This document shows, one piece after another, positions 16,141 to 23,334 of a stretch of DNA of 64,000 bases. The stretch's first letter is position 1. Every line of letters starts with the position of its first letter. The stretch comes from Collinsella sp. (lineage in GTDB: Bacteria > Actinomycetota > Coriobacteriia > Coriobacteriales > Coriobacteriaceae): the NCBI GenBank assembly GCA_018381235.1, contig JAGZSF010000013.1, positions 1 to 64,000 of the forward strand. The letters are read 5' to 3'. Below the pieces are notes generated by a model. The model searched no databases. It saw only the letters and a program-made list of their open reading frames with translations, and was not told where the DNA came from. Both the position numbers and the translations under genes were made by a program.

Positions 16141-16331
16141 TGGTGCGGCGTATAGGATTCCGCGCATCCGCTGCGCGGATCCGCACCGGCTTCGCCCGCC
16201 TGCCGGCGGACTCGCCCGCGGGCTAAAAACGCTCCGCGTTTTCTTGACGCTCGCGCCTCGACCGAGGTTCGAATCCATGCGGTGCCGGCGTAAAAGAAAA
16301 GCCCCCGTTGCCGGAGGCTTTCGATTTTAAT
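16141..16331 (-). repeat. tRNA-linked repeat, copy C (191 bp, downstream of tRNA-Arg 3)
   Basis: Same architecture as copies A and B: terminator (16299-16320), inverted T-loop arm, core with two hairpins, duplicated tRNA-Arg 3' end (16141-16160). The core start CCGCGCATCCGCTGCGCGGA is shared with copy B. Confidence 0.9.
16299..16320 (-). terminator. terminator of tRNA-Arg 3
   Basis: Minus strand AAGCCTCCGG-CAA-CGGGGGCTT followed by TTCTTTTA, 11 bp past the tRNA CCA. Confidence 0.82.
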
Positions 16332-16408
16332 TGGTGCGGCGTATAGGATTCGAACCTATGACGTTCTGATTCGTAGTCAGACCCTCTATCCAGCTGAGGT
16401 AACGCCGC
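16332..16408 (-). tRNA. tRNA-Arg (anticodon ACG), copy 3
   Basis: Identical to copies 1 and 2 over 77 nt with encoded CCA. It is the first in transcription order of the three. Confidence 0.97.
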
Positions 16409-16420
16409 AGCGCAAGACAT

Positions 16421-16449
16421 ATAAAACCACTTTAGCTTATTGGAGTCAA
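16421..16449 (-). promoter_or_regulatory. promoter of tRNA-Arg 3
   Basis: Minus strand TTGACT (16444-16449), 17-bp spacer, TTTTAT (16421-16426). It is diverged from the promoters of copies 1 and 2, so this copy may be expressed differently. Confidence 0.7.
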
Positions 16450-16485
16450 GCACAATCTCAAACTTTTTTGTGGAACGCAGTTTTG

Positions 16486-16863
16486 TCATGCTGCTCCGCA
16501 TATACCGCCGTTCCCCGTACGATCGATTGGCTTTTCGATCACGTCAAACTTGGCATCAAGTTCCCTCAGGAGCGATCTCACCCGCTGGGCACAGTCATAA
16601 TCGGCAAACGAGATGCTCAGCATGCGCGCGACCTGGTTGGAAGTCCCAACTCCATAGAAGTGCTCCAGCGCCACAAGCCCCTCGCGCGTCACAAAGGTCT
16701 CGACCACATGCGGCGACTCCTCAAAGCACCATTGGGTCAACGGACCCTCACTCGTCTGTCGAACCACCAGGCCACCCATGCCAGACGGCTCACACGTTAC
16801 AAGCAGGTACTCCCCGCCCTCGTCGCTCTCAAACAAAACCACCCGATCATCAAACAGCTCCAT
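16486..16863 (-). CDS. hypothetical protein
   Basis: A 125-residue cytoplasmic protein that I do not recognise ('MELFDDRVVLFESDEGGEYLLV...'). It has no signal peptide, membrane helix or metal motif. The alternating hydrophobic and charged strands at the N terminus followed by helices ('AQRVRSLLRELDAKFDVIEK') suggest a small alpha/beta fold. The start ATG is preceded by GAAAGGGGACGCG, a good ribosome site. It is flanked by the tRNA-Arg cluster downstream and serS upstream and appears to be a single-gene unit. Confidence 0.7.
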   Translation of the reverse strand: MELFDDRVVLFESDEGGEYLLVTCEPSGMGGLVVRQTSEGPLTQWCFEESPHVVETFVTREGLVALEHFYGVGTSNQVARMLSISFADYDCAQRVRSLLRELDAKFDVIEKPIDRTGNGGICGAA

Positions 16864-16990
16864 CGCGTCCCCTTTCTCTCGCTCTTATTTAGCAAAAGCA
16901 TAGCAGGTAGATGGCTGTATACAGAACAGTTGTTCGTGTGTTTTCTATTGAGCTGTCCGCACGGCATGGTATGGACCTGCGCACGAAATA

Positions 16991-17013
16991 GGGCGCCCCC
17001 GAAGGAGCGCCCT
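16991..17013 (-). terminator. terminator of serS
   Basis: Minus strand GGGCGCTCC-TTCG-GGGGCGCCC followed by TATTT, 24 bp past the serS stop. Confidence 0.85.
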
Positions 17014-17036
17014 TGCATATCCCCTATGCAGCCAAG

Positions 17037-18320
17037 TTACGCGACCGGCTCGATCTTCTCGAGACCGCCCATGTAAGGACGCAGAACCTCGGGGATCGTG
17101 ATGGTGCCGTCGGCGTTCTGGTAGTTCTCCAGAATGGCAGCCATGGTACGACCAGCCGGCAGGCCGGAGCCGTTAAGGGTGTGCAGGTAACGCGAGCCCT
17201 TGAAGTTCTCGGGGTCGCGGTACTTGATGTTGGCGCGGCGGGCCTGGAAGTCGCCGCAGTTGGAGCAGGAGCTGATCTCCTTGTAGGCGTTGTAGCTCGG
17301 CAGCCAGACCTCGACGTCGTAGGTCTGACGGGCAGAGAAGCCCAAGTCACCGGTGCACAGGCTAATCACGCGATACGGAAGGCCCAGCTGCTGCAGCAGG
17401 TACTCGGCCTCGGCGGTCATGCTCTCGAGCTCATCGTCGGACTCCTCCGGCTTAGCGAACTTGACCATCTCGACCTTGTCGAACTCGTGCTGACGGATGA
17501 TGCCGCGGGTGTCGCGACCGGCGGAACCGGCCTCCTCGCGGAAGCAGGGGGTGAAGGCGGTGTAGCGGCGCGGCAGAGTGTCGGCATCGAGGACCTCGCC
17601 GGCGTGCAGGTTGGTAAGCACGACCTCTGCGGTGGGGATCAGGAAGTTGTCGCCCGAGACGTGGTAGGCGTCGTCCTCGAACTTGGGCAGCTGACCCGTG
17701 CCAAACATGGTCTGACGCTTGACGACGATGGGCGGCCACCACTCCTTAAAACCACGGCTGGTGTGCGTATCGAGGAAGAAGTTGATAAGGGCGCGCTCCA
17801 GGCGGGCGCCGGCGCCACCGAGAACGGTAAAGCGGCTGCCGGAGAGCTTATTGCCACGCTCGAAGTCGAGGATGTCCAGATCGGTGCCCAGATCCCAGTG
17901 CGGCTTAAAGTCGAAGTCGAACTCGCGCGGGGTGCCCCAACGACGGCGCTCAATGTTCTCGTCCTCGTCCTTGCCGTACGGCGTGGCCTCGCAAGGAATG
18001 TTGGGCAGGTGAGCCATGAAGTCGTACTGCTCCTGCTCGAGAGCAGTGCGGCGCTCGGCCAGACCGTCAATCTTCTCGTTGACGGCACGCACGGCCTCCT
18101 TGGCGGCCTCGGCCTCGTCCTTCTTGCCCTCCTTCATCAGGGCGCCGATCTTCTTGGACTCGGCATTGCGCGTAGCCTGGAGCTCCTCGACCTCGGTGAT
18201 GACGGCACGGCGCTCGTCGTCGAGCTCAAAGAACTTCTCGCGATCCCAAGACGTCTGGCGGTTAGCCATGGCGACATCGATGGCATCGGGGTTCTCGCGA
18301 ACAAACTTGATATCAAGCAT
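17037..18320 (-). CDS. serS: seryl-tRNA synthetase
   Basis: Class II aminoacyl-tRNA synthetase charging tRNA-Ser, 427 residues, a standard length. The N-terminal 110 residues form the long antiparallel coiled coil that grips the tRNA-Ser variable arm (alternating Glu/Lys/Ala, 'EVEELQATRNAESKKIGALMKEGKKDEAEAAKEAV'). Motif 2 is 'FREEAGSAGRDTRGIIRQHEF' and the C-terminal part has 'LNGSGLPAGRTMAAILENYQ' (motif 3). The start ATG at 18320 follows GGAGGATCTA; an upstream in-frame ATG is nine codons away and less well placed. The promoter is in the 111-bp gap shared with the small divergent gene. Confidence 0.97.
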   Translation of the reverse strand: MLDIKFVRENPDAIDVAMANRQTSWDREKFFELDDERRAVITEVEELQATRNAESKKIGALMKEGKKDEAEAAKEAVRAVNEKIDGLAERRTALEQEQYDFMAHLPNIPCEATPYGKDEDENIERRRWGTPREFDFDFKPHWDLGTDLDILDFERGNKLSGSRFTVLGGAGARLERALINFFLDTHTSRGFKEWWPPIVVKRQTMFGTGQLPKFEDDAYHVSGDNFLIPTAEVVLTNLHAGEVLDADTLPRRYTAFTPCFREEAGSAGRDTRGIIRQHEFDKVEMVKFAKPEESDDELESMTAEAEYLLQQLGLPYRVISLCTGDLGFSARQTYDVEVWLPSYNAYKEISSCSNCGDFQARRANIKYRDPENFKGSRYLHTLNGSGLPAGRTMAAILENYQNADGTITIPEVLRPYMGGLEKIEPVA

Positions 18321-18376
18321 TAGATCCTCCGGCGATATACATTCCATTTAGGTTGCAACCTTGTACATGTATGGGC

Positions 18377-18388
18377 AAGTATATACTT
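18377..18388. promoter_or_regulatory. palindromic, possibly bidirectional -10 region
   Basis: AAGTATATACTT contains TATACT on both strands. It lies between serS (minus) and the 57-residue membrane protein gene (plus) and could supply the -10 element to both. A TTGTAC at 18361 is a candidate plus-strand -35, with short spacing. Confidence 0.45.
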
Positions 18389-18431
18389 ATGAGCGTTTAC
18401 GACCCAACTCAACTACGCAAGAAGGCACCCA

Positions 18432-18605
18432 ATGGACGCAGTTTTTTCCTTTTTGTTTGGCACCCGCACCGGTTTTGCCATCCTTTTCGCCGGCGGCATC
18501 CTGTTATTTGCGATTCTTGCCTTTGTAATGGAGAAGCGTACCCATAAGATGTACGTCGACCGCGGACCCAAGTCCGAGGATGAGGAAGACAGCTTCTGGG
18601 ACTAA
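18432..18605 (+). CDS. small single-pass membrane protein (57 aa)
   Basis: A 57-residue reading frame from ATG 18432 to TAA 18603-18605: a short N terminus 'MDAVFSFLFGTRTG', one hydrophobic helix (FAILFAGGILLFAILAFVM) and a charged C-terminal tail rich in Glu, Asp and Lys ('EKRTHKMYVDRGPKSEDEED'). The preceding AAGAAGGC at 8-10 nt is a plausible ribosome site, and a strong terminator follows. The hydrophobic-then-charged pattern and correct codon use support a real gene. Function unknown. Confidence 0.65.
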   Translation: MDAVFSFLFGTRTGFAILFAGGILLFAILAFVMEKRTHKMYVDRGPKSEDEEDSFWD

Positions 18606-18610
18606 CCTGC

Positions 18611-18765
18611 CAAAAAGGGACAGGTTTATTTTGGTCGGTTTTATCTGGGAAAATGCAAGCGCCCCGCAACTGGAATTGAGCCAGTTGCGGGGCGCTTTTC
18701 GTACATGCGACAAAACCGCAGAAAAAACCTGTCAAAATAAACCTGTCTTTTTTGGTCGGTTTTAT
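18611..18765. repeat. nested direct and inverted repeats around a terminator
   Basis: ACAGGTTTATTTTG (about 18620-18633) occurs inverted as CAAAATAAACCTGT (about 18733-18746). TTTTGGTCGGTTTTAT occurs twice in direct orientation (about 18629-18644 and 18750-18765). The 17-bp-stem terminator lies between them. Confidence 0.7.
18657..18699. terminator. strong bidirectional terminator
   Basis: AAGCGCCCCGCAACTGG (18657-18673) is perfectly complementary to 18681-18697 across a 7-nt loop, followed by TT. It separates the convergent small membrane gene and proC and, with A/T-rich flanks on both sides, can serve both. Confidence 0.9.
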
Positions 18766-19532
18766 TGGAGAGTTGCGTCAATTGCCTTGACCAGGGCGCT
18801 GCGCATGCCGGCGTCCTCGAGTGCAACAACGCCCTTGATGGTGGCACCACCGGGCGAGCATACGGCATCCTTCATCGCCGCAGGATGCTGGCCAGTTGCA
18901 AGCTGCAGCTTTGCCGTACCCAGCACCATCTGGCTCACAATGCGATAGGCATCGGCACGCGGGATACCGTGCTTGACCGCCGCATCGCCCAGGGCCTCGA
19001 TTGCCATAGCGACAAATGCCGGAGCGCAACCACCCACCGTGCCGCCCACGAACAGCAGGCTCGTATCGAGCTCGACCACCGTACCGAGCTTGCCAAGCAG
19101 ATCAAGCACCACGGCGCTCTGCTCATCACTAAGCGTGGAAGCCTTCTCGCAAGCGATGACGCCCTCGCCCACCGAAACCGGTGTGTTGGGCACCGTCGAG
19201 ATATGCGCGACGCCCGGCAGGACCTGCTCCCACTTGGCACTGTCCCAAGTCCAGGCAACCGACAGAACGACCTTTTTGGCAAGAGCATCCTTGAGCGGGG
19301 CGAATACCTTCTCGATCATGTACGGTTTGACCGCAGCGACCACGATATCGGATGCGGCGACAACCTCGGCGGCATCGTGGCAAGCGGCCATCCCACGCGC
19401 CTCACAGCGCTCAACCAGTGCGTCGTAGCGACCCGCACAGGCGCACATGTCGCTCGCAGCTACACCGGCAGCGATCCAGCCATCGGCCATGGTGCTCGCC
19501 ATATTGCCAAAACCGACAAATCCAATCTTCAT
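18762..19532 (-). CDS. proC: pyrroline-5-carboxylate reductase
   Basis: NAD(P)H-dependent enzyme of the last step of proline synthesis, 256 residues. The N-terminal Rossmann motif is 'KIGFVGFGNMASTMADGW'; the middle has 'VAAVKPYMIEKV', and the C-terminal dimer domain contains 'TVGGCAPAFVAMAIEALGDAAVKHG' and 'VCSPGGATIKGVVALEDAGMRSAL', both proC signatures. The ATG at 19532 is preceded by AAAGGACTATGTGAT; the frame extends eight codons further without support. Downstream is the strong terminator at 18657. Confidence 0.95.
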   Translation of the reverse strand: MKIGFVGFGNMASTMADGWIAAGVAASDMCACAGRYDALVERCEARGMAACHDAAEVVAASDIVVAAVKPYMIEKVFAPLKDALAKKVVLSVAWTWDSAKWEQVLPGVAHISTVPNTPVSVGEGVIACEKASTLSDEQSAVVLDLLGKLGTVVELDTSLLFVGGTVGGCAPAFVAMAIEALGDAAVKHGIPRADAYRIVSQMVLGTAKLQLATGQHPAAMKDAVCSPGGATIKGVVALEDAGMRSALVKAIDATLQ

Positions 19533-19605
19533 ATCACATAGTCCTTTCAGACACATTCCTCAAAACGAAAGGTATTGTCCCACGCCATTGTTTCGTATTG
19601 CCGAC

Positions 19606-20076
19606 CTATTTGTGATACGGCTCGCCACGGCTGATCTTGCAGGCGCGGTAGATTTGCTCCAGCAGCACCACGCGCGCCAAGTTATGCGGCAAGGTAATGC
19701 GTCCAAAGCTGAGCATCTCGTCGGCGCGGGCGCGCACCTCATCGCTCACGCCGTCCGAACCGCCAATCACAAAGGCGATGTCGCTGCTGCCTCGCAGCAT
19801 AAGATCGTCGAGCCTCGCCGAGAGCTCCTCACTCGAACGCTCCTTGCCCTCGATAGCCAGCAGGATCACATGCGCTCGAGACGGCAATGCAGCAAGAATT
19901 GCCGCCCCCTCCTTGTCGCGCGCGGCATCCACGCCGCCCGCCTTAGCCGGGTCGATATCGGCCACCTCGCGGATATCCACCTTGGCATAGGCGCCTAGGC
20001 GCTTGGTGTACTCAGCGCACGCGTCCTTCCAAAAGCGCTCCTTGAGCTTACCGACGCAAACGACGGTGTATTTCAC
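19606..20076 (-). CDS. rlmH: 23S rRNA (pseudouridine1915-N3)-methyltransferase
   Basis: SPOUT-fold methyltransferase that methylates pseudouridine 1915 in helix 69 of 23S rRNA. The 156-residue length is standard. Family features are visible: 'VVCVGKLKERFWKDACAEYTKRL' at the start, 'VILLAIEGKERSSEELSARL', the SAM-knot segment 'DIAFVIGGSDGVSDEV', and a C terminus 'LARVVLLEQIYRACKISRGEPYHK' that is nearly invariant in RlmH. It starts 6 bp after the SPFH protein stop, so the two are likely co-transcribed. Confidence 0.97.
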   Translation of the reverse strand: MKYTVVCVGKLKERFWKDACAEYTKRLGAYAKVDIREVADIDPAKAGGVDAARDKEGAAILAALPSRAHVILLAIEGKERSSEELSARLDDLMLRGSSDIAFVIGGSDGVSDEVRARADEMLSFGRITLPHNLARVVLLEQIYRACKISRGEPYHK

Positions 20077-20082
20077 GCGCGT

Positions 20083-21021
20083 CTACTCCTTCGAATCGTT
20101 TTGAACTTTGCCGGCGGTCAGCATCTGCTCGAACATAGAGGCCGACTGCGAGAAGTCGCTCGGCAGCACGACCGTCGAGGTTTTACCCGTGCGAGCAAAC
20201 TCCGTCATCATCTCGGACCACTGCGTAAACATGAACAGTTGGTTGGCCTCGTCATTGCCGACACCCGTCTCCTGGATGATCTCGAGCGAATCTTTGATAC
20301 CCAGTGCGATGGCCTTGCGCTGGTTGGCGATGCCCTCGCCCGCCTTTTCCATAGCCTCGGCCTCGGCGGTCGCCTCGGTGACGCGCTTGATGCGGTCGGC
20401 CTCGGCGAGCTCCTGTGCCGCAGCGCGCTTGCGCTGGGCGGCGTTGATGTCGTTCATGGAGTTCTCGACCTCGGTCGGCAGTGCGATTTTGGTGATGAGC
20501 GTCGACACGAGGGTGAAGCCGTAGGCGGCCATCTGCTCGGAAACGGTAGCGTTGACATCCTTGGCGATGTCATCCTTCTTGGCAAAGACCTCGTCGAGTG
20601 TGTAGACGGGAATCGAAGAGCGCAGGGCGTCGGTGATGAAGTCACGCATCTGGTCGACGGGCTCCTGCAGCATGTAGTAGCTCTTGTAGATACCCGAATC
20701 TGCCGGGCCGGCGCCCATGTCATAGCTCACGTGGTACTGAGCAGAGACCTCAAGGCCGATGGTCACGTTGTCCTGGGTCTTAACGTCGATGCCAAAACCG
20801 TTTTTCATGGTGCGCAGACTCACCGTGGCGGCTTTGCGGTCAATCACGGGCACCTTCATGTGGAAGCCCGCGTTGACGATGCGGTTAAACTTGCCCAGAC
20901 GCTCGATGATCACGGCATGCTGCTGTTCAACGACATAGCAGGCGTTGGGAAGCAGTAACAACAAAATGATGATGGGAATCAAAAGGCTGGTAAGGGCGGC
21001 GATGATACCGGACAACAGCAT
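20083..21021 (-). CDS. SPFH/band 7 domain membrane protein (stomatin-like)
   Basis: A 312-residue membrane-anchored SPFH protein. One N-terminal helix ('IIAALTSLLIPIIILLLLL') precedes the SPFH domain ('VVEQQHAVIIERLGKFNRIVNAGFHMKVPVID') and a coiled-coil segment ('NDINAAQRKRAAAQELAEADRIKRVTEATAEAEAMEKAGEG'). Stomatin-like proteins oligomerise at membrane microdomains and are often linked to protease quality control; the partner NfeD is not adjacent. The ATG at 21021 follows AGAGGAGAGACC. It overlaps no neighbour and is read together with rlmH. Confidence 0.92.
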   Translation of the reverse strand: MLLSGIIAALTSLLIPIIILLLLLPNACYVVEQQHAVIIERLGKFNRIVNAGFHMKVPVIDRKAATVSLRTMKNGFGIDVKTQDNVTIGLEVSAQYHVSYDMGAGPADSGIYKSYYMLQEPVDQMRDFITDALRSSIPVYTLDEVFAKKDDIAKDVNATVSEQMAAYGFTLVSTLITKIALPTEVENSMNDINAAQRKRAAAQELAEADRIKRVTEATAEAEAMEKAGEGIANQRKAIALGIKDSLEIIQETGVGNDEANQLFMFTQWSEMMTEFARTGKTSTVVLPSDFSQSASMFEQMLTAGKVQNDSKE

Positions 21022-21106
21022 GGTCTCTCCTCTGATAGGCACACGTTGGCACTAGGATACCCGCACGAAGCAGCAACGTGACATCAACAAGAGGCCCATA
21101 ACAAAA

Positions 21107-21126
21107 AGCTCCCATTGCTGGGAGCT
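21107..21126 (-). terminator. distal terminator after repeat copy D
   Basis: AGCTCCCA-GCAA-TGGGAGCT followed by TTTTTGTTATGGG on the minus strand. It is a duplicate of the tRNA-Leu terminator at 21296-21315. Confidence 0.85.
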
Positions 21127-21137
21127 CTTTCAATCAA

Positions 21138-21326
21138 TGGTGCGGGCGAAAGGACGTCCGCGTATCCGCTTCGCGGATCCGCACCGGCTTCGGCCGCCTG
21201 CCGGCGTCCTCGCCAGCTCGCTAAAAACGCTCCGCGTTTTCTTTACGCTCGCTCCTTCACAGGTTCAAGTCCCTGTGATGGGCCCATAACAAAAAAGCTC
21301 CCATTGCTGGGAGCTCTTTCATTTAA
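21138..21326 (-). repeat. tRNA-linked repeat, copy D (189 bp, downstream of tRNA-Leu)
   Basis: Same architecture as the Arg copies but with Leu-specific ends: terminator (21296-21315), inverted T-loop arm GGGACTTGAACCTGTG, the conserved hairpin core (AAAACGC/GCGTTTT and ATCCGC/GCGGAT), then the last 18 nt of tRNA-Leu with CCA (21138-21155). The core is shared with the Arg copies, so the family is not an Arg-specific duplication. Confidence 0.9.
21296..21315 (-). terminator. terminator of tRNA-Leu
   Basis: Perfect 8-bp stem AGCTCCCA/TGGGAGCT with GCAA loop, followed by TTTTTTG on the minus strand, 11 bp past the tRNA CCA. Confidence 0.9.
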
Positions 21327-21413
21327 TGGTGCGGGCGAAAGGACTTGAACCTTCATGGGGTTGCCCCCATACGGACCTGAACCGTACGCGTCTGCCAATT
21401 CCGCCACGCCCGC
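21327..21413 (-). tRNA. tRNA-Leu (anticodon CAG)
   Basis: An 87-nt class II tRNA with encoded CCA. Acceptor GCGGGCG pairs with CGCCCGC; anticodon arm TACGG-TTCAGGT-CCGTA; long variable arm TGGGGGCAACCCCA; T-loop TTCAAGTC. It decodes CUG. Confidence 0.97.
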
Positions 21414-21424
21414 GTGCAGGAATT

Positions 21425-21453
21425 AGAATAACGGAGCGCCACCACGAACGCAA
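21425..21453 (-). promoter_or_regulatory. promoter of tRNA-Leu
   Basis: Minus strand -35 TTGCGT (21448-21453), 17-bp spacer, -10 TATTCT (21425-21430), 11 bp from the tRNA. Confidence 0.75.
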
Positions 21454-21456
21454 GAA

Positions 21457-22374
21457 CTATTTTTGAAAAAGTTTGCAGGCATTCTCCCAAGCGGCTTGCA
21501 CGATTGTTTCGGCGTCCTCACCCGTGCGATCGACACGGTCGTTGACCAGCGTGTTTGCCGTAATGGAGATCATTGCGGGCTCGCATTCAAGACCGCGGAT
21601 GGGCTCCGGAGCCATATACGGGCAATCCGTCTCGAACAAAATTCGATCGAGTGGAGTTGCCGCAAATGCCTCGCGCACATCGTCGTTGCGCTTAAAGGTG
21701 GCCGCACCGCCATAGGCGATATAGCAGCCCAAATCCACAAAGCGCTCCATCGTGGCGCGGTCCTCGCCAAAACAGTGCAGCACACAACCAGCCTGGGGCA
21801 CACCCACCTCGCGCAGTACGTTGTACGCATCAACGTGCGAGGTGCGCTCCCCATCCGAGTCCTCGTGACGCAGGTGCAGCTCCACCGGCACATTGCGGCG
21901 CACGGCAAGCTCGAGCTGGCGCGCCATGCAATCAATCTGCACGTTATGGGGTGCCGGCGCGATATCGTCGTCATAGTCCATGTGGTAGTCCAGGCCGATT
22001 TCGCCAATACCGGCGCATAAGGGGTCATCAAGTGCCGCAACGACCTGTGCATGAACGTCGTCGGTATAGTCCGGCGCGCCATACGGATGCACGCCGGCAA
22101 GATACTTGATCTGCGGGATATCCTGCATCGGAAGAATCTCGCGCACCAGCCAGTCGCTATAGTCCGCCACGCTGCGCTTGTCAGCAATGGGGTCGAACAT
22201 CGTCACCAACAGGTCGACGCCCGCGGCTTTGGCGCGCACGAGCGTCTCGGGCACATCCTTGCCCCAAAACGAAAGCAGATGTGCATGCGTGTCGGCAAGC
22301 GGCGCCAAGGGCACGGGACAAGCAACCGTCTTCTTTTTCTTGGTAAACGTCACGCGTTCGGCATTAGGCGTCAT
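21457..22374 (-). CDS. tatD: TatD family metal-dependent hydrolase
   Basis: TIM-barrel metal-dependent DNase-like hydrolase of 305 residues. The metal site is visible: 'LADTHAHLLSF' (H-x-H), 'GIGEIGLDYHMDYD' (E), 'PVELHLRHED' (H), 'VLHCFGED' (H) and 'LFETDCPYMAPEP' (D). About 25 N-terminal residues with a Lys-rich run (TKKKKT) precede the barrel. The start overlaps the end of rsmA by 11 bp, a typical tatD-rsmA operon arrangement with metG. Family members act in DNA repair, turnover or quality control; the true substrate is unknown. Confidence 0.92.
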   Translation of the reverse strand: MTPNAERVTFTKKKKTVACPVPLAPLADTHAHLLSFWGKDVPETLVRAKAAGVDLLVTMFDPIADKRSVADYSDWLVREILPMQDIPQIKYLAGVHPYGAPDYTDDVHAQVVAALDDPLCAGIGEIGLDYHMDYDDDIAPAPHNVQIDCMARQLELAVRRNVPVELHLRHEDSDGERTSHVDAYNVLREVGVPQAGCVLHCFGEDRATMERFVDLGCYIAYGGAATFKRNDDVREAFAATPLDRILFETDCPYMAPEPIRGLECEPAMISITANTLVNDRVDRTGEDAETIVQAAWENACKLFQK

Positions 22375-23224
22375 GGATTAGCTCCCGGGCCAGACGGACA
22401 AAGTCGGAAACATCGAGCGTCTCGGCGCGCGTGGTGGGTGCGATACCGCAAACCTCAAAAGCGGCATCGAGCACGTCCTTGGCAAAACCGTTGGCGCTCA
22501 TGGAATTGCGGATGGTCTTGCGACGCTGAGCAAATGCAGCATCAATCACGCGGGCCACAAATTCGCGATCGAGTCCTTCGGGCACCACGCCGTCAACACG
22601 GTCGATACGCACGACGGCCGAGTCCACGTGCGGCGCCGGCATAAAGCAACGCGGCGGCACCTCAAAGCGACCCGTCACCTGCGCGTACAGGCCGAGTTTT
22701 GCCGTGTATCCGCCATAGGTCTTGTTACCGGGCGTTGCGGCAATGCGATCGGCAACCTCCTTTTGAACCATGACGACAGCGCGCTTAAGCGCGGGCATCG
22801 TCTGGAAGAACTGAAGGATGATCGTCGCCGCCACGTTGTAGGGCAGATTCGCGACAAACACCGTCGGCTTACCGCCCGCAACCTGCTCAATCTGCTCCGG
22901 CGTCACCTTAAGCGCGTCGCCCATGATAAAGTGGAAGTTGGCGTAGTCGGCGGCGTGAGCATCGAGCACCGGCTCGAGCTCGGGATCTGCCTCAATCGAC
23001 GTGACGCACGCCGCTTCCTGCAGCAACGCAAGTGTCAACGTACCGCAACCCGGACCCACCTCGAGTACGCGCTCGTCACCTGCAAGCTCGGAAAGCTCGC
23101 AGATACGCTCGATCACATGATTGTCGATTAGAAAGTTCTGGCCCAGGCGATGCTTAGTCGCAAGGCCAAACTCCTCTAGCAGCTCCCTGGTGGCCGTGGG
23201 GTTTGCCAAAGGCGAAGTTGTCAT
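22364..23224 (-). CDS. rsmA: 16S rRNA (adenine1518/1519-N6)-dimethyltransferase
   Basis: KsgA-type methyltransferase that dimethylates two adenines near the 3' end of 16S rRNA during 30S maturation, 286 residues. Motifs: 'HRLGQNFLIDNHVIERI' at the N terminus, SAM-binding 'VLEVGPGCGTLTLALL', 'FVANLPYNVAATIILQF' (the NLPY catalytic motif) and 'VVMVQKEVADRI'. The start ATG follows AAGGAGGCAACC. It lies between metG and tatD, and its 3' end overlaps tatD. Confidence 0.97.
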   Translation of the reverse strand: MTTSPLANPTATRELLEEFGLATKHRLGQNFLIDNHVIERICELSELAGDERVLEVGPGCGTLTLALLQEAACVTSIEADPELEPVLDAHAADYANFHFIMGDALKVTPEQIEQVAGGKPTVFVANLPYNVAATIILQFFQTMPALKRAVVMVQKEVADRIAATPGNKTYGGYTAKLGLYAQVTGRFEVPPRCFMPAPHVDSAVVRIDRVDGVVPEGLDREFVARVIDAAFAQRRKTIRNSMSANGFAKDVLDAAFEVCGIAPTTRAETLDVSDFVRLARELIHDA

Positions 23225-23334
23225 GGTTGCCTCCTTAGCATGATGGCGGCGTCTTGAAACAAAAGGGCATGGACCGTGGCGGCCATGCCCTTACAGCTAA
23301 ACAGCAAATTGCCGATATGGCGCTCGCGCGGTCT

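Noticed and set aside
15211..16330. Several 60-120-residue reading frames across the tRNA-Arg repeats
   Set aside because: They translate tRNA and repeat DNA in other frames (for example the string 'RGSDYESERHRFESYTP' is tRNA-Arg); no ribosome sites and no protein-like pattern.
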